64,000 nucleotides of DNA from Treponema sp. (GTDB taxonomy: Bacteria; Spirochaetota; Spirochaetia; Treponematales; Treponemataceae), in NCBI GenBank assembly GCA_022510865.1, contig JAFLSQ010000005.1:1-64000 (forward strand), given 5' to 3'. A model generated the notes under the pieces. The model was not told where the DNA came from. It was given only the letters and a program-made list of their open reading frames with translations, and searched no databases. Position 1 is the stretch's first letter. Each line of letters starts with the position of its first letter. Of this stretch, positions 53,105 to 61,405 are shown one piece after another. Both the position numbers and the translations under genes were made by a program.

Positions 53105-53368
53105 ATGCGAGTAATGGAGCTTAAAGATATTGTTCCCGAACATGGACAAGTATTCTACATGAAAAAATACACGTGCAACGCGGTGCTGGAACTTCCGACT
53201 TCAACTGAATCCACACCCATATTTTTCAGCATAGAGACAAGTCCGTTCGGAAAAAAAATCATAGAGATTTCGTTCCTGAAACCGCTGAATTATCCGCTGA
53301 TTCCAGTAAAAAAAGCGCTGTTCGAGTACATTCTGACAGAAGAGATGGAAGGCAGATTACCGTCGTGA
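53105..53368 (+). CDS. Small conserved-looking protein before tsaE
   Basis: 87 residues (78 if ATG 53114 is used). It looks beta-rich (CNAVLELPTSTESTPIFFSIETSPFGKKIIEISFLKP), with no signal peptide or motif I know. The stop overlaps the tsaE GTG start (GTGA), which argues that it is a real, co-translated gene. There is no ribosome site; its promoter is almost on the start codon. Confidence 0.6.
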   Translation: MRVMELKDIVPEHGQVFYMKKYTCNAVLELPTSTESTPIFFSIETSPFGKKIIEISFLKPLNYPLIPVKKALFEYILTEEMEGRLPS

Positions 53369-53802
53369 CGTTCACAACCCATTCCCCCGAAGAGACGATA
53401 GAACTGGGCATAAAAATCGGAGAGAGGCTGAGAAAAGGTGACGTGATTGCGATGCAGGGAACTCTCGCTGCCGGCAAGACCACAATCACAAAAGGAATTG
53501 CGCGTGCGCTCGGAATAAGCGAGACAATCACCAGCCCCACTTTCTGCCTCATAAGCGAGTATCACGGAAAAATGCCGCTTTATCACATGGACGTGTACCG
53601 TCTTGAAGGCGCGGATGATTTTGTGAGCCTTGGCACGGACGACATGATTTACGGAGACGGAGTATCGGTCATCGAATGGAGCGATAAAATAATGTCCGAG
53701 CTGCCGGAAAAAACAATCATCCTCAGAATAACGCCGAACGATGACGGAAGCCGCCTGATTGAGATAGAGAACTGGCATGACATCAGCCTGAACGGAGCAT
53801 GA
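53365..53802 (+). CDS. tsaE: tRNA threonylcarbamoyladenosine protein TsaE
   Basis: 145 residues from GTG 53365, overlapping the previous stop. An ATPase that assists TsaB/TsaD in making t6A37 on tRNAs for ANN codons. The Walker A is GTLAAGKTTITKGIARALG (GxxxxGKTT), followed by ITSPTFCLISEY, HMDVYRLEG and VIEWSDK, all family blocks. tsaB follows after three bases. Confidence 0.93.
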   Translation: MTFTTHSPEETIELGIKIGERLRKGDVIAMQGTLAAGKTTITKGIARALGISETITSPTFCLISEYHGKMPLYHMDVYRLEGADDFVSLGTDDMIYGDGVSVIEWSDKIMSELPEKTIILRITPNDDGSRLIEIENWHDISLNGA

Positions 53803-53805
53803 AAT

Positions 53806-54486
53806 ATGAATATTCTTGCGGTTGACTGCGCGGTTTCCCGCCTGTGCGTCGGTCTGAGATATGATGACAAGATGATTTCCCAGACCCTTGACATAGGCAT
53901 GAGGCAGTCCGAGATGCTGCTTCCTGTGATTGACGAGCTTTTCAAAAGAGCCGGAATCAGTCCCGCTGACCTTGACGCGACCGCCATGACAATCGGCCCC
54001 GGAAGCTTCACCGGGCTTCGCCTTGGAATCTCCGCGCTCAAGGCAATCCAGCTTGCGCACAACGTTCCGGTCTACGCGGTCTCCTCGCTCGAATGCTACG
54101 CGCATCCTTTCTCTGGCTGCGGACTTCCGGTTCTAAGCGGCATTGACGCGAACAAGGGAAAATTCTACGCGAGCATAACCGAAAGCGGAAAAATCATCCT
54201 TGATGAGGATGACCACGACACGCAGAAAATCGCGGAGGCTGTCAGACCGCTGGAAAAAGTCATTGTGGCAGGACCTGACGCATCTGCCCTGCGCGATGCC
54301 CTTGCGGCGCTCTGCCCGGACACGGCTCTCATCACGATGAGCGCGCATTTTGACACCGCGGAAACGCTGGCAGAGATTTGCGAAAGGATGATCGGGCAAA
54401 AAAAAGAGCCGCTCAAAGATTTTGACGGCCCTTCTTATCTTCGCGCGAGCGAGGCTGAACTGAAACGCAGCGGAATCATTGCTTGA
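53806..54486 (+). CDS. tsaB: tRNA threonylcarbamoyladenosine protein TsaB
   Basis: 226 residues. An inactive ASKHA paralogue that pairs with TsaD. The N-terminal [15 protein letters not shown] and the block [15 protein letters not shown] are diagnostic. Its 3' end overlaps the 3' end of csrA on the other strand by 11 bases. Confidence 0.93.
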   Translation: MNILAVDCAVSRLCVGLRYDDKMISQTLDIGMRQSEMLLPVIDELFKRAGISPADLDATAMTIGPGSFTGLRLGISALKAIQLAHNVPVYAVSSLECYAHPFSGCGLPVLSGIDANKGKFYASITESGKIILDEDDHDTQKIAEAVRPLEKVIVAGPDASALRDALAALCPDTALITMSAHFDTAETLAEICERMIGQKKEPLKDFDGPSYLRASEAELKRSGIIA

Positions 54487-54727
54487 GCAGCCGGCTAAGC
54501 TCGCTCACCGCGCTGATTGCAATCTGGTTTCCGGCATCAGATGAGGCGACCACAGCGGCCTTGTTCTCGGACTGAATCGCGTCAAAGACCTCCTGACGGA
54601 AAACCTTGACGTTTTTCGGCGCCTCAACCCCAATCTTAACCTGGTCTCCGTGAACGTCTATAATCGTGATTGTAATCTCATCCCCAATCTTGATTCTCTC
54701 ATCAATTTTTCTGGACAGAATAAGCAT
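54476..54727 (-). CDS. csrA: Carbon storage/translation regulator CsrA
   Basis: 83 residues. It dimerises and binds GGA motifs in mRNA hairpins. The start [18 protein letters not shown] and the RNA-binding [15 protein letters not shown] are intact. It is longer than typical CsrA (about 60-75) because of a C-terminal tail after residue 55. Its ATG overlaps the fliW stop (TGATG). It is expected to repress the first flaB, whose leader has two GGA-loop hairpins. Confidence 0.96.
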   Translation of the reverse strand: MLILSRKIDERIKIGDEITITIIDVHGDQVKIGVEAPKNVKVFRQEVFDAIQSENKAAVVASSDAGNQIAISAVSELSRLLKQ

Positions 54728-55170
54728 CAGCGTTCCCCCTTGGATTTCAGGGCTTCCGCGATGTTCACTTTCGTTGACCAGCGGTTGTCGCTCAGAATCG
54801 CCTGGACGCATTTCCTGTTCTTTTTGTTGATTACAAGCGGCCCCTGGAAATTCGCGGTGATTGCCCCGCCGTCGTGCGGGACAGTCACAATCGTCATGAC
54901 GATTATGTCCTCGGGGCGTGCGGCATCGATTCTGGAAAGATAGTCGTCATCAATATCAGTCTCATAATCAGAGCTGATTAAAAATGGGTCTACTATCAGA
55001 AAGGCAAGGCTCGGCTCCTCGCAGGACTGCAACCAGAGGAAGGGCTCGTAATCCGAATCCACAAGCGCGTACTGTGTGAACTTCTCGAAGCCGAACAGAC
55101 CTTCCGGAATTGTGATGAGCCGGTCATCGCTCACCTCAATCTTGCCTCTGGCTTTGCTGTAAATTTCCAT
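54727..55170 (-). CDS. fliW: Flagellar assembly factor FliW (CsrA antagonist)
   Basis: 147 residues. FliW binds CsrA or flagellin in a partner switch. Family blocks are [38 protein letters not shown] and [29 protein letters not shown] lies before the ATG. It is translationally coupled to csrA and follows flgL by seven bases. Confidence 0.95.
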   Translation of the reverse strand: MEIYSKARGKIEVSDDRLITIPEGLFGFEKFTQYALVDSDYEPFLWLQSCEEPSLAFLIVDPFLISSDYETDIDDDYLSRIDAARPEDIIVMTIVTVPHDGGAITANFQGPLVINKKNRKCVQAILSDNRWSTKVNIAEALKSKGER

Positions 55171-55177
55171 AAAATCA

Positions 55178-56422
55178 TCACCTCATGTAATTCAATAATG
55201 TGGAGCTGTACATTTTGCCTGCCTGACTCAAAGTGGCCTGGTTCGTATAATCAAGCATCTTCAAATCCGTTATGGCTTTTGTGAAGTCCAAGTCTCCTTC
55301 CCTGCTGACCATGTGAGTGACGTCAAGGGCGAGCTTGCTGCTTCTGGCGGCGTTCAGCTGGGCGCGCTCGTATTCCGCGCCTGACTTTGCGAGCCGGGTC
55401 ACAAGGCTGTCGATGCCCTTGTCAAGCGCGCCGAGCACACGCCCGCCGATGCTCTCCTGGTCGCCGGCAAGAAGCGCGTTCCTGAATGCAATCACCGTGT
55501 CGAACATGCTTCCGCCGCTCACGCGCACACCGTCACCAAGATTGTACGGAGGTTTCTGCGATGAGTCCTTCACAATGCCAAGCTCGTTGAGCGATGAGCC
55601 TTGCACATCCTGAATCCAGAGCTGACGGGCATCCGTCGTCGCGAGGTTCAGGCTTCCGCGGACGGGGTCAACGCTTGCCCTGACCGCCGCTCCGCTGTCA
55701 TTTATTTTTGAGACAAGGGCGTGGATATTATCGCCCTGCTTTATCTGAATCTGCACGCCATCCACAGAGATGATGTTGTCCGCGCTCGCCTGCCAAGCAG
55801 AGGCATCACGCGCGCCGAAAATCTGCTGATTCTCTGCCCAGAAAGTCTTGTTGCCCGCGTTGTCGTTCACAAGGTACTTGGCCTCGTCAATCTCCACGCG
55901 GTTCACATCGATGTTGCCGTTGTAGCGAACGTTCTGAATCAGCGGGATACCGCTTCCCTCAACGTTCCCAAGCTCGATGTCGAAGGCCGTAGCCTTTGTG
56001 TTAGTGCCCGCAAAAACGGAATTTCCGTCGGCATTCACGGCGTTGGCGTTCTGAATCAGGGCTTTCAGAAGCTCGTCAACCTCCGTCGCCATGTTGGAGA
56101 GGTCCTCCCGAGTGTATATTCCGTTCGCGCCTGTCACCGCAAGCTCCCGCACCCTCTGCATGATGTCCAGGCTGTCGGTCATGTAGCCCTCGCGGAAGGA
56201 GAATTCATCGGAGAGAGTGAGGGCGTTTTTCTCGAACTGGTTCACGCGGCTAAGATAAGACTGATAGCGCACCAGATGTCCTGCCGCAAGCGGGTCATCG
56301 CGCAGCTGCTGAATTTTGTGCTGCGAGCCAATCTGATTGTTCGCCCGGTTCAGCCTCATCTCCTGAAGACGAAGGCTGCTCTGGGTGTTGTTATTGTTCA
56401 TCTGACTGCTGATTCTGTGCAT
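55178..56422 (-). CDS. flgL: Hook-filament junction protein FlgL (HAP3)
   Basis: 414 residues. It joins hook and filament together with FlgK. Flagellin-like N-terminal MHRISSQMNNNNTQSSLRLQ.. with [24 protein letters not shown], and the C-terminal MLDYTNQATLSQAGKMYSSTLLNYMR. Longer than many FlgL because of an internal region (about 140-330). GAGAGG is before the ATG. It follows flgK by 19 bases. Confidence 0.94.
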   Translation of the reverse strand: MHRISSQMNNNNTQSSLRLQEMRLNRANNQIGSQHKIQQLRDDPLAAGHLVRYQSYLSRVNQFEKNALTLSDEFSFREGYMTDSLDIMQRVRELAVTGANGIYTREDLSNMATEVDELLKALIQNANAVNADGNSVFAGTNTKATAFDIELGNVEGSGIPLIQNVRYNGNIDVNRVEIDEAKYLVNDNAGNKTFWAENQQIFGARDASAWQASADNIISVDGVQIQIKQGDNIHALVSKINDSGAAVRASVDPVRGSLNLATTDARQLWIQDVQGSSLNELGIVKDSSQKPPYNLGDGVRVSGGSMFDTVIAFRNALLAGDQESIGGRVLGALDKGIDSLVTRLAKSGAEYERAQLNAARSSKLALDVTHMVSREGDLDFTKAITDLKMLDYTNQATLSQAGKMYSSTLLNYMR

Positions 56423-56441
56423 TCTCTACCTCTCTTTTGGC

Positions 56442-58316
56442 TTATACTCCGAGCCTGTTGATTATCGTGTCAACAAGGCTGTCCCACACCGTGATGAATT
56501 TTGCGGCGGCGTTGTAGCCGTGCTGGAATTTCATAATCTCCGCAAGCTCCTCATCGATATTGACACCGCTGATGGAATCGCGCAGGTTCCTCAAATCATC
56601 CATGATTGAATTCTGGGTAATCAGATTGGTCTGCGCCTGCTCGCCTTTGAGGGCGACGTTCGTGACCGAATCCGCGAAATAATCGTCAAAAGTGCGCATT
56701 CCGCCGACCATCACAGATGTGTTCCTGATTGCCGCAATCTCGACCGCGGCACGGCCGTCACCGCTCGGGGAATTTCCTGCGGCATCAAGATAGCCCGCGG
56801 CAACGCTCATAACATCATTTCTGATTGCGGCGTTCACCTCGATGTAAGCGGACGGATTCACAACCGGCGCGACAGCGAACTGAGTTCCCGCCGCAAGCGC
56901 GTTCACCGCGTCCGCCTGCGCGAAGTCATAAGCGCCGTCCGCGCCGCTCGCGCTCAGAATTCCGGCGTAGCCCGCAAGGAAACGCCCTGAATCCTCGACA
57001 TGACGGATGACGAAATCCGGGTTCTCTGCGCCCTGAGCGGTAGTTGCCTTTAGCACAAGATGATTGTTCTTGTCAAGATATGCCTTGACCTCGCTCGTGC
57101 TGTCATTTATGCGGGCAATCACAGTCTCAACCGTGTCCGTGTGGAAATACGGGACCTGCACATCGCCGTTCATTCCGCTGAGCGTCATCACGCCCTCAAT
57201 CCCGACCTGCATCTGCATATCAAGCTCGTTTTTTCCTGTGAAGCGGAAAACGAACGAGCTGTCAAGCGTGCCGTCACCGTTGCGGTCAAAATTTCCGTTG
57301 GCGTTCTCAACAAAAGGATGCTGCACAAAAAAGTCAAGGCCGGTGACCCGGTTCGCTCCCACGGCGTTGCGGTGCACGTCATTCACAAGATCCGCGAAGT
57401 TCATCGTCATTGTGTTCAGGCTCTGAATCTCGCCGCGCACATCAACATCCCTCAGCTCCACAAGCGCGCCGAGCACTCCGCCGCTGAAAACCGCGTCATT
57501 CCTTGTGTCCGCCCAGACAAGCTTGCTGTAGCCGGTGTCATCGTAGCGCGGCTCCAGGTCAATCTTGCGCGAGACGCTTCCCTGCACAAGAACGCGCCCG
57601 TCAACGTGCACCATGAACTCATCGCTGTCACGCTGATCCGTCGTGACGTTTACGAGCGCAGAGAGCTTGTCAACAAGAAGGTCACGGCGGTCAAGCAGGT
57701 CATTCGGATTGTCCCCCATCGCCCGGCTTCTCACAATCTCTCCGTTCGTGGCGGCAATCTGGCGGGCAAGGTCATTCACCTGCCGCACAGTGGCCTCAAT
57801 GTCGCCGTCAATCAGCTTGCCGATTCCGTCAAGCCCCTCCCACCGCTGCTTTATGGAATCGGTGAGCGTCTCCGCGCGAGTCACAACCGCCTGCCGCGCC
57901 GCGCGGCTTTCCGGGTATGTTGAAAGCTCCTGCCAGCTCTCCCAGAATTTATCCATGTTCGAGCGGATTGACACGTCATAAGGCTCGTTGTAAATCTGCT
58001 CAATCATTGTGTAATATTTTGAGCGCGTGTCCCAGTATGACTCCTGATTCGCCTGGGCGACAATCCGCTGGTCAAGAAGCTCATCGCGGATTCTGTTGAT
58101 GGACTGGACATCCACGCCCTGACCAATCAGACCGGGCCGCTCCAATCGCTCCAAATCGGGCTTGTAAAGAGGATCGAACTCTTTTATCTGCACCCTCTGG
58201 CGCGAGTAGCCTTCCGTGTTAGCGTTCGAGATGTTGTGTCCGGCTGTGGTGATGGCATCGCTGTGAGCCATTATGCTTCTTTTGCCAAGTTCTATTCCAG
58301 AAAAAGTTGAACCCAT
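56442..58316 (-). CDS. flgK: Hook-filament junction protein FlgK (HAP1)
   Basis: 624 residues. The N-terminal TFSGIELGKRSIMAHSDAITTAGHNISNANTEGYSRQRV is diagnostic, as is the C-terminal SGVNIDEELAEIMKFQHGYNAAAKFITVWDSLVDTIIN. The start is ATG 58316 with GGAGG five bases upstream, rather than the TTG at 58328. It follows flgN by 33 bases. Confidence 0.95.
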   Translation of the reverse strand: MGSTFSGIELGKRSIMAHSDAITTAGHNISNANTEGYSRQRVQIKEFDPLYKPDLERLERPGLIGQGVDVQSINRIRDELLDQRIVAQANQESYWDTRSKYYTMIEQIYNEPYDVSIRSNMDKFWESWQELSTYPESRAARQAVVTRAETLTDSIKQRWEGLDGIGKLIDGDIEATVRQVNDLARQIAATNGEIVRSRAMGDNPNDLLDRRDLLVDKLSALVNVTTDQRDSDEFMVHVDGRVLVQGSVSRKIDLEPRYDDTGYSKLVWADTRNDAVFSGGVLGALVELRDVDVRGEIQSLNTMTMNFADLVNDVHRNAVGANRVTGLDFFVQHPFVENANGNFDRNGDGTLDSSFVFRFTGKNELDMQMQVGIEGVMTLSGMNGDVQVPYFHTDTVETVIARINDSTSEVKAYLDKNNHLVLKATTAQGAENPDFVIRHVEDSGRFLAGYAGILSASGADGAYDFAQADAVNALAAGTQFAVAPVVNPSAYIEVNAAIRNDVMSVAAGYLDAAGNSPSGDGRAAVEIAAIRNTSVMVGGMRTFDDYFADSVTNVALKGEQAQTNLITQNSIMDDLRNLRDSISGVNIDEELAEIMKFQHGYNAAAKFITVWDSLVDTIINRLGV

Positions 58317-58349
58317 ATCATCCTCCAAAATTAAGCGTCGGCCTAGAGA

Positions 58350-58787
58350 TTATCCGCGCACGTCCACGAGCACGCTTGAAGTCTGCGGCTGCGTGAGGAC
58401 GCCAGTCTTTGTATAATTCTTGTTCCTGGACTGAGGCAGGGCCTTCTCCACAACCTCAGCGATGAATTTCCTCGTCACATTCACGTAGTTTGAGATGACC
58501 TGATTCTCAACCCTGCACTTAAGAAGCTTTGAGCGCATTGACGCAAGCGCCTCGAAAAACGGTTTCAGCTCATCGCGGCCAAGCTGCTGCTGAATCTCAT
58601 CGCGGCGGACATCGAATTCCTGGAAATCCGCGAAAAGAGCGTTCACGCTGTCCATGCACTTAAGAAGCTCATCCCAGTTTTTCTCTGTGAGCGCCCTGCG
58701 CATGAGCGACTGCTTGTCCTTAAGCTCGTCAAGAATCTTGTCCTCGTTCTTGAGGATAAGTGAAAATTCTGCAACAAGTGAATTCAT
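58350..58787 (-). CDS. flgN: FlgN-like flagellar export chaperone
   Basis: 145 residues, all-helical, with the FlgN pattern (LVAEFSLILKNEDKILDELKDKQSLMRRALTEKNWDEL). FlgN escorts FlgK and FlgL to the export gate; its place directly before flgK agrees. The start is ATG 58787 with GGAG five bases upstream. A longer frame continues upstream through two tRNA genes and is not real. A sigma-28-type promoter lies at 58826-58852. Confidence 0.82.
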   Translation of the reverse strand: MNSLVAEFSLILKNEDKILDELKDKQSLMRRALTEKNWDELLKCMDSVNALFADFQEFDVRRDEIQQQLGRDELKPFFEALASMRSKLLKCRVENQVISNYVNVTRKFIAEVVEKALPQSRNKNYTKTGVLTQPQTSSVLVDVRG

Positions 58788-58825
58788 ATCATCTCCGGTA
58801 AAAAAATTATAATCTTTCGCTATGA

Positions 58826-58852
58826 TTATCGGAGACTGATTTTTTTTGTTTA
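58826..58852 (-). promoter_or_regulatory. Sigma-28 (FliA)-type promoter of flgN-flgK-flgL-fliW-csrA
   Basis: Minus strand TAAA (58849-58852), exactly 15 bases, TCCGATAA (58826-58833), versus consensus TAAA-N15-GCCGATAA. Confidence 0.75.
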
Positions 58853-58965
58853 GGATTTTTTTGACTTTTTCCGGGATTCTTAAAGCGCGCCGTGACGCTT
58901 CTTGCAGACACAGGATGAAAGCCCGGACTTGCCGCCCGCAATCTTTTTGCAACAAACTATGACTT

Positions 58966-59039
58966 TGCGTCTGAGAGGATTCGAACCTCCTACCCTCGGA
59001 TTCGAAGTCCGATGCTCTATCCAGATGAGCTACAGGCGC
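58966..59039 (-). tRNA. tRNA-Arg (UCG)
   Basis: 74 bases. Anticodon loop CTTCGAA, T-loop TTCGAAT, D-arm AGCTCATCTGGATAGAGC, discriminator A. The acceptor stem GCGCCTG/CAGACGC has a C4-A69 mismatch. CCA is not encoded. It lies six bases after tRNA-His. Confidence 0.93.
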
Positions 59040-59045
59040 AGGAAG

Positions 59046-59118
59046 GGTGCCTAGTCGGGATCGAACCGACGACAACCAGATCCACAATCTGGCGCTCTAC
59101 CGCTGAACTATAGGCACC
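59046..59118 (-). tRNA. tRNA-His (GUG)
   Basis: 73 bases including the genome-encoded extra 5' G (59118) opposite C73, the identity mark of tRNA-His. Anticodon loop TTGTGGA, T-loop TTCGATC. No CCA encoded. Confidence 0.94.
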
Positions 59119-59124
59119 ATACAT

Positions 59125-59152
59125 AAAAAAACGGCTGCTGTCTGGCAGCCGT
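59125..59152 (-). terminator. Rho-independent terminator directly after tRNA-Lys
   Basis: Minus strand ACGGCTGC, six-base loop, GCAGCCGT, then six T. It separates tRNA-Lys from tRNA-His and tRNA-Arg; the latter may depend on readthrough. Confidence 0.85.
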
Positions 59153-59153
59153 C

Positions 59154-59226
59154 TGAGCCATGCAGGCTTCGAACCTGCGACCCACAGATTAAGAGTCTGT
59201 TGCTCTACCAGCTGAGCTAATGGCCC
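59154..59226 (-). tRNA. tRNA-Lys (CUU)
   Basis: 73 bases. Anticodon loop CTCTTAA, acceptor GGGCCAT/ATGGCTC with one G-T pair, T-loop TTCGAAG, discriminator A. CCA is not encoded. Confidence 0.94.
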
Positions 59227-59255
59227 ATAACCGAACAACCGGCTAAGTGATGAAC

Positions 59256-59284
59256 AATATATCAGACTTGGAGTTTTTATTCAA
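59256..59284 (-). promoter_or_regulatory. Sigma-70-type promoter of tRNA-Lys
   Basis: Minus strand TTGAAT (59279-59284), 17 bases, TATATT (59256-59261). Confidence 0.65.
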
Positions 59285-59453
59285 GACTTTGGGTCAGATT
59301 TTTTCAAAAAAACAGGCTGACGGCAGGGCAATCCGGGCAATCGCACTTGACAGCGCGGTGAACCGTGTTTATGATATTAAAATAATGAGAACCACAGGCT
59401 TACTGCAAACAAAAAGCAAAGTTTTTAAAAGCAGCAGAAGCAGCATAGAACCG

Positions 59454-59477
59454 CCCCCCCCCCCATCTCTGTATAGT
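59454..59477 (+). promoter_or_regulatory. C11 homopolymer seven bases before a TATAGT -10 box
   Basis: Eleven C (59454-59464), seven bases, TATAGT (59472-59477), about 175 bases before the lipoprotein ATG. The same arrangement occurs at 15138. TATAGT is also the -10 of the strong tRNA-Gly promoter at 61744-61772. The rest of 59285-59650 shows no other gene. Confidence 0.55.
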
Positions 59478-59650
59478 ACCAGCATAGCAGAAGCCTCACC
59501 GCGCCACGGCGCAGAATCAGAAAGAACATCACCAAAGTCTCACAGAAGCACAGCAAGCGGATTTGACGCACAATGCGTTTCTCCGCGCTTTTTATTTGCG
59601 CAAGGGCAAGAACCACGCGCATTACATGGCAAAGTCAAGGAGAAAAACAC

Positions 59651-61405
59651 ATGAAAAAAATGATTTCCGCCACGCACCCGCTTTTTTCCCGCAGGAAAAT
59701 AACCTTTAAAAGCCTTTTATGCGCGGCGCTTCTTGCCGTCATTTTCGTCGTTGCCTCATGCGGCGGCGTAGAGCCAGATGACGATTCCTATGCCCCGCCG
59801 GTCGAAATTCCTGACAGCGGAGATAATGCGGGCAATACGGGTGACGGCGGAAATCAGGGAGCGAATGAAGACAATACGGGGAATGGCGGCAACCAAGGCA
59901 ACCAAGGCGAGCAAGGTGATCAGGGCAACCAAGGAGACCAAGGTAATCAAGGTGGACAGGGAAATGAAAACCAAGATCCTGATCCAGACACTCCAGAAAA
60001 GCCGGAAACAGCAACTACTCAATCTATATTAAAGGATATTTTGGGTGAGGATACTTATAATTCATTATCAGGGAAATTATCATCAAATATAACATTAACG
60101 GCACAAACCATAGTTGACGTAACTGATATTTTCCCTGTCCTTGAAGAAGCTGTTAACAATTCAACTAAAAAAGACGAAGTTAAAAAGACATTATCTGCTA
60201 AGGGCGAAGATGTAAAAGTAGCTCTTGTCGCAGAAGTAGAAAAAAAATTAACTATTTCTAAAGAGAGTATAGAACGTGAAGGAAAGCCATATATAATAAA
60301 TGAATCTGGTATTATATATTCAGGTAGCACCTTTTTAAATAGTAATGATTATACAATATCTACAACTTTAACAAAAGTATTGTTATCTGGAAAATTTGAT
60401 ATTGATAATATATATATTAAATCTTTAAGTGGACCTATAGAATTTAATAGTGATTTTAAATTGGTATCAGAAACATATATTCTTGAAAAAAACAAAGCTA
60501 TGTTTATTTCAGAATTAAAAAATATGTATGATAATTTGAAATTATCAAGTAAAACTGTGGATAAATTACCTATGTTAGATTTAGCTGTATATGTTTACGA
60601 TTGTGAAGAACTTAAACATTTTATGGAAATATATGATAAATACAATTCATCAGAAAAAATGCAAATAACAGGTAATTTTAGTGATGTTGAATTTGATGGA
60701 TCTAAATTAGTATCTAATTCTTCGGGATATACTTTATTTAGTAATAATACTGCAAAAACTTCAAATGATTCTTCTATTAAATCAATTACAGCTGATGAAT
60801 TGGTAAAACTTTCTAATAAATATGGAATACACAAAATTAAAAATATAATAGTATCAGGAAGTTCTTCTGTTAACTCAGTAAATTGGACAGATCTTACAAA
60901 TGTTATATTTGAAGGAGATATGAGTAAATTAACTATTAACAATAAAACTAATTTAAATGGTATTGTGTATTTTAAAAATTTACCTTATAATAATAGTAAT
61001 ATAAGTACGGTATTTGGATCTTTAAAATTAGATAAAATGGCTCCTACTATAAATGTAGATGGAGATGGAAATGGAAAAAAATCTTTCGTTTTGGATATTA
61101 GTGGTATTTCTAATTTCTTTAGCTATTCAGAAACTCCATTAATAAGAGGAAGTCATGTTGTAAACGCTGTTTATTTTAATAAAGATCAACAAACTCACAA
61201 AGGTTCAGAACTTTATAAAAAAGTTGCTGATGATCAAAGTGGAATGATTGATAATGTATATTTTGGTGGACAATTAGAAAATGGTGAAAATTATCATAAA
61301 GCGACTACTCCTACAAAAACATCTGATAAAGCAAGAACCCTAGAAGAATTTGAATATTTAGGTAATAATGGATATTATAAAAATGATGGAGATACTGTGG
61401 CCTGA
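59651..61405 (+). CDS. Mosaic surface lipoprotein: native signal and GxQ linker, AT-rich body
   Basis: 584 residues. A signal peptide with lipobox VVASC (Cys near residue 37) is followed by a Gly/Asn/Gln/Asp linker containing nine-base GxQ repeats (residues about 80-103) and a Pro/Asp/Glu spacer. From about residue 120 the coding DNA becomes very AT-rich: the 60 bases from 60361 contain only ten G or C. The protein becomes Ser/Asn/Lys/Ile-rich with solenoid-like strands (TNVIFEGDMSKLTINNKTNLNGIVYFKNLP). No adhesin family is recognised with certainty. AAGGAG is eight bases before the ATG. It lies between tRNA-Lys and tRNA-Leu and behind a C11 tract. Confidence 0.7.
   Translation: MKKMISATHPLFSRRKITFKSLLCAALLAVIFVVASCGGVEPDDDSYAPPVEIPDSGDNAGNTGDGGNQGANEDNTGNGGNQGNQGEQGDQGNQGDQGNQGGQGNENQDPDPDTPEKPETATTQSILKDILGEDTYNSLSGKLSSNITLTAQTIVDVTDIFPVLEEAVNNSTKKDEVKKTLSAKGEDVKVALVAEVEKKLTISKESIEREGKPYIINESGIIYSGSTFLNSNDYTISTTLTKVLLSGKFDIDNIYIKSLSGPIEFNSDFKLVSETYILEKNKAMFISELKNMYDNLKLSSKTVDKLPMLDLAVYVYDCEELKHFMEIYDKYNSSEKMQITGNFSDVEFDGSKLVSNSSGYTLFSNNTAKTSNDSSIKSITADELVKLSNKYGIHKIKNIIVSGSSSVNSVNWTDLTNVIFEGDMSKLTINNKTNLNGIVYFKNLPYNNSNISTVFGSLKLDKMAPTINVDGDGNGKKSFVLDISGISNFFSYSETPLIRGSHVVNAVYFNKDQQTHKGSELYKKVADDQSGMIDNVYFGGQLENGENYHKATTPTKTSDKARTLEEFEYLGNNGYYKNDGDTVA
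59888..59959 (+). repeat. Eight nine-base tandem repeats encoding Gly-x-Gln
   Basis: Units of the type GGC-AAC-CAA, coding for GNQ, GNQ, GEQ, GDQ, GNQ, GDQ, GNQ, GGQ. The linker is likely flexible and prone to unit gain or loss. Confidence 0.85.

Noticed and set aside
57060..57923. 287-codon plus-strand frame opposite flgK
   Set aside because: Shadow of flgK; no start site or motif.
58350..59087. Long minus-strand frame of 245 codons extending upstream of flgN
   Set aside because: The upstream part reads through tRNA-Arg and into tRNA-His; the real start at 58787 has a ribosome site and a sigma-28 promoter behind it.
59247..59654. 135-codon plus-strand frame
   Set aside because: It crosses the C11 tract and the promoter region, has a Pro run from the tract and no ribosome site.
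59888..59959. Tandem repeats as a CRISPR-like array
   Set aside because: Nine-base in-frame codon repeats with no spacers and no cas genes; they encode a Gly-x-Gln linker.
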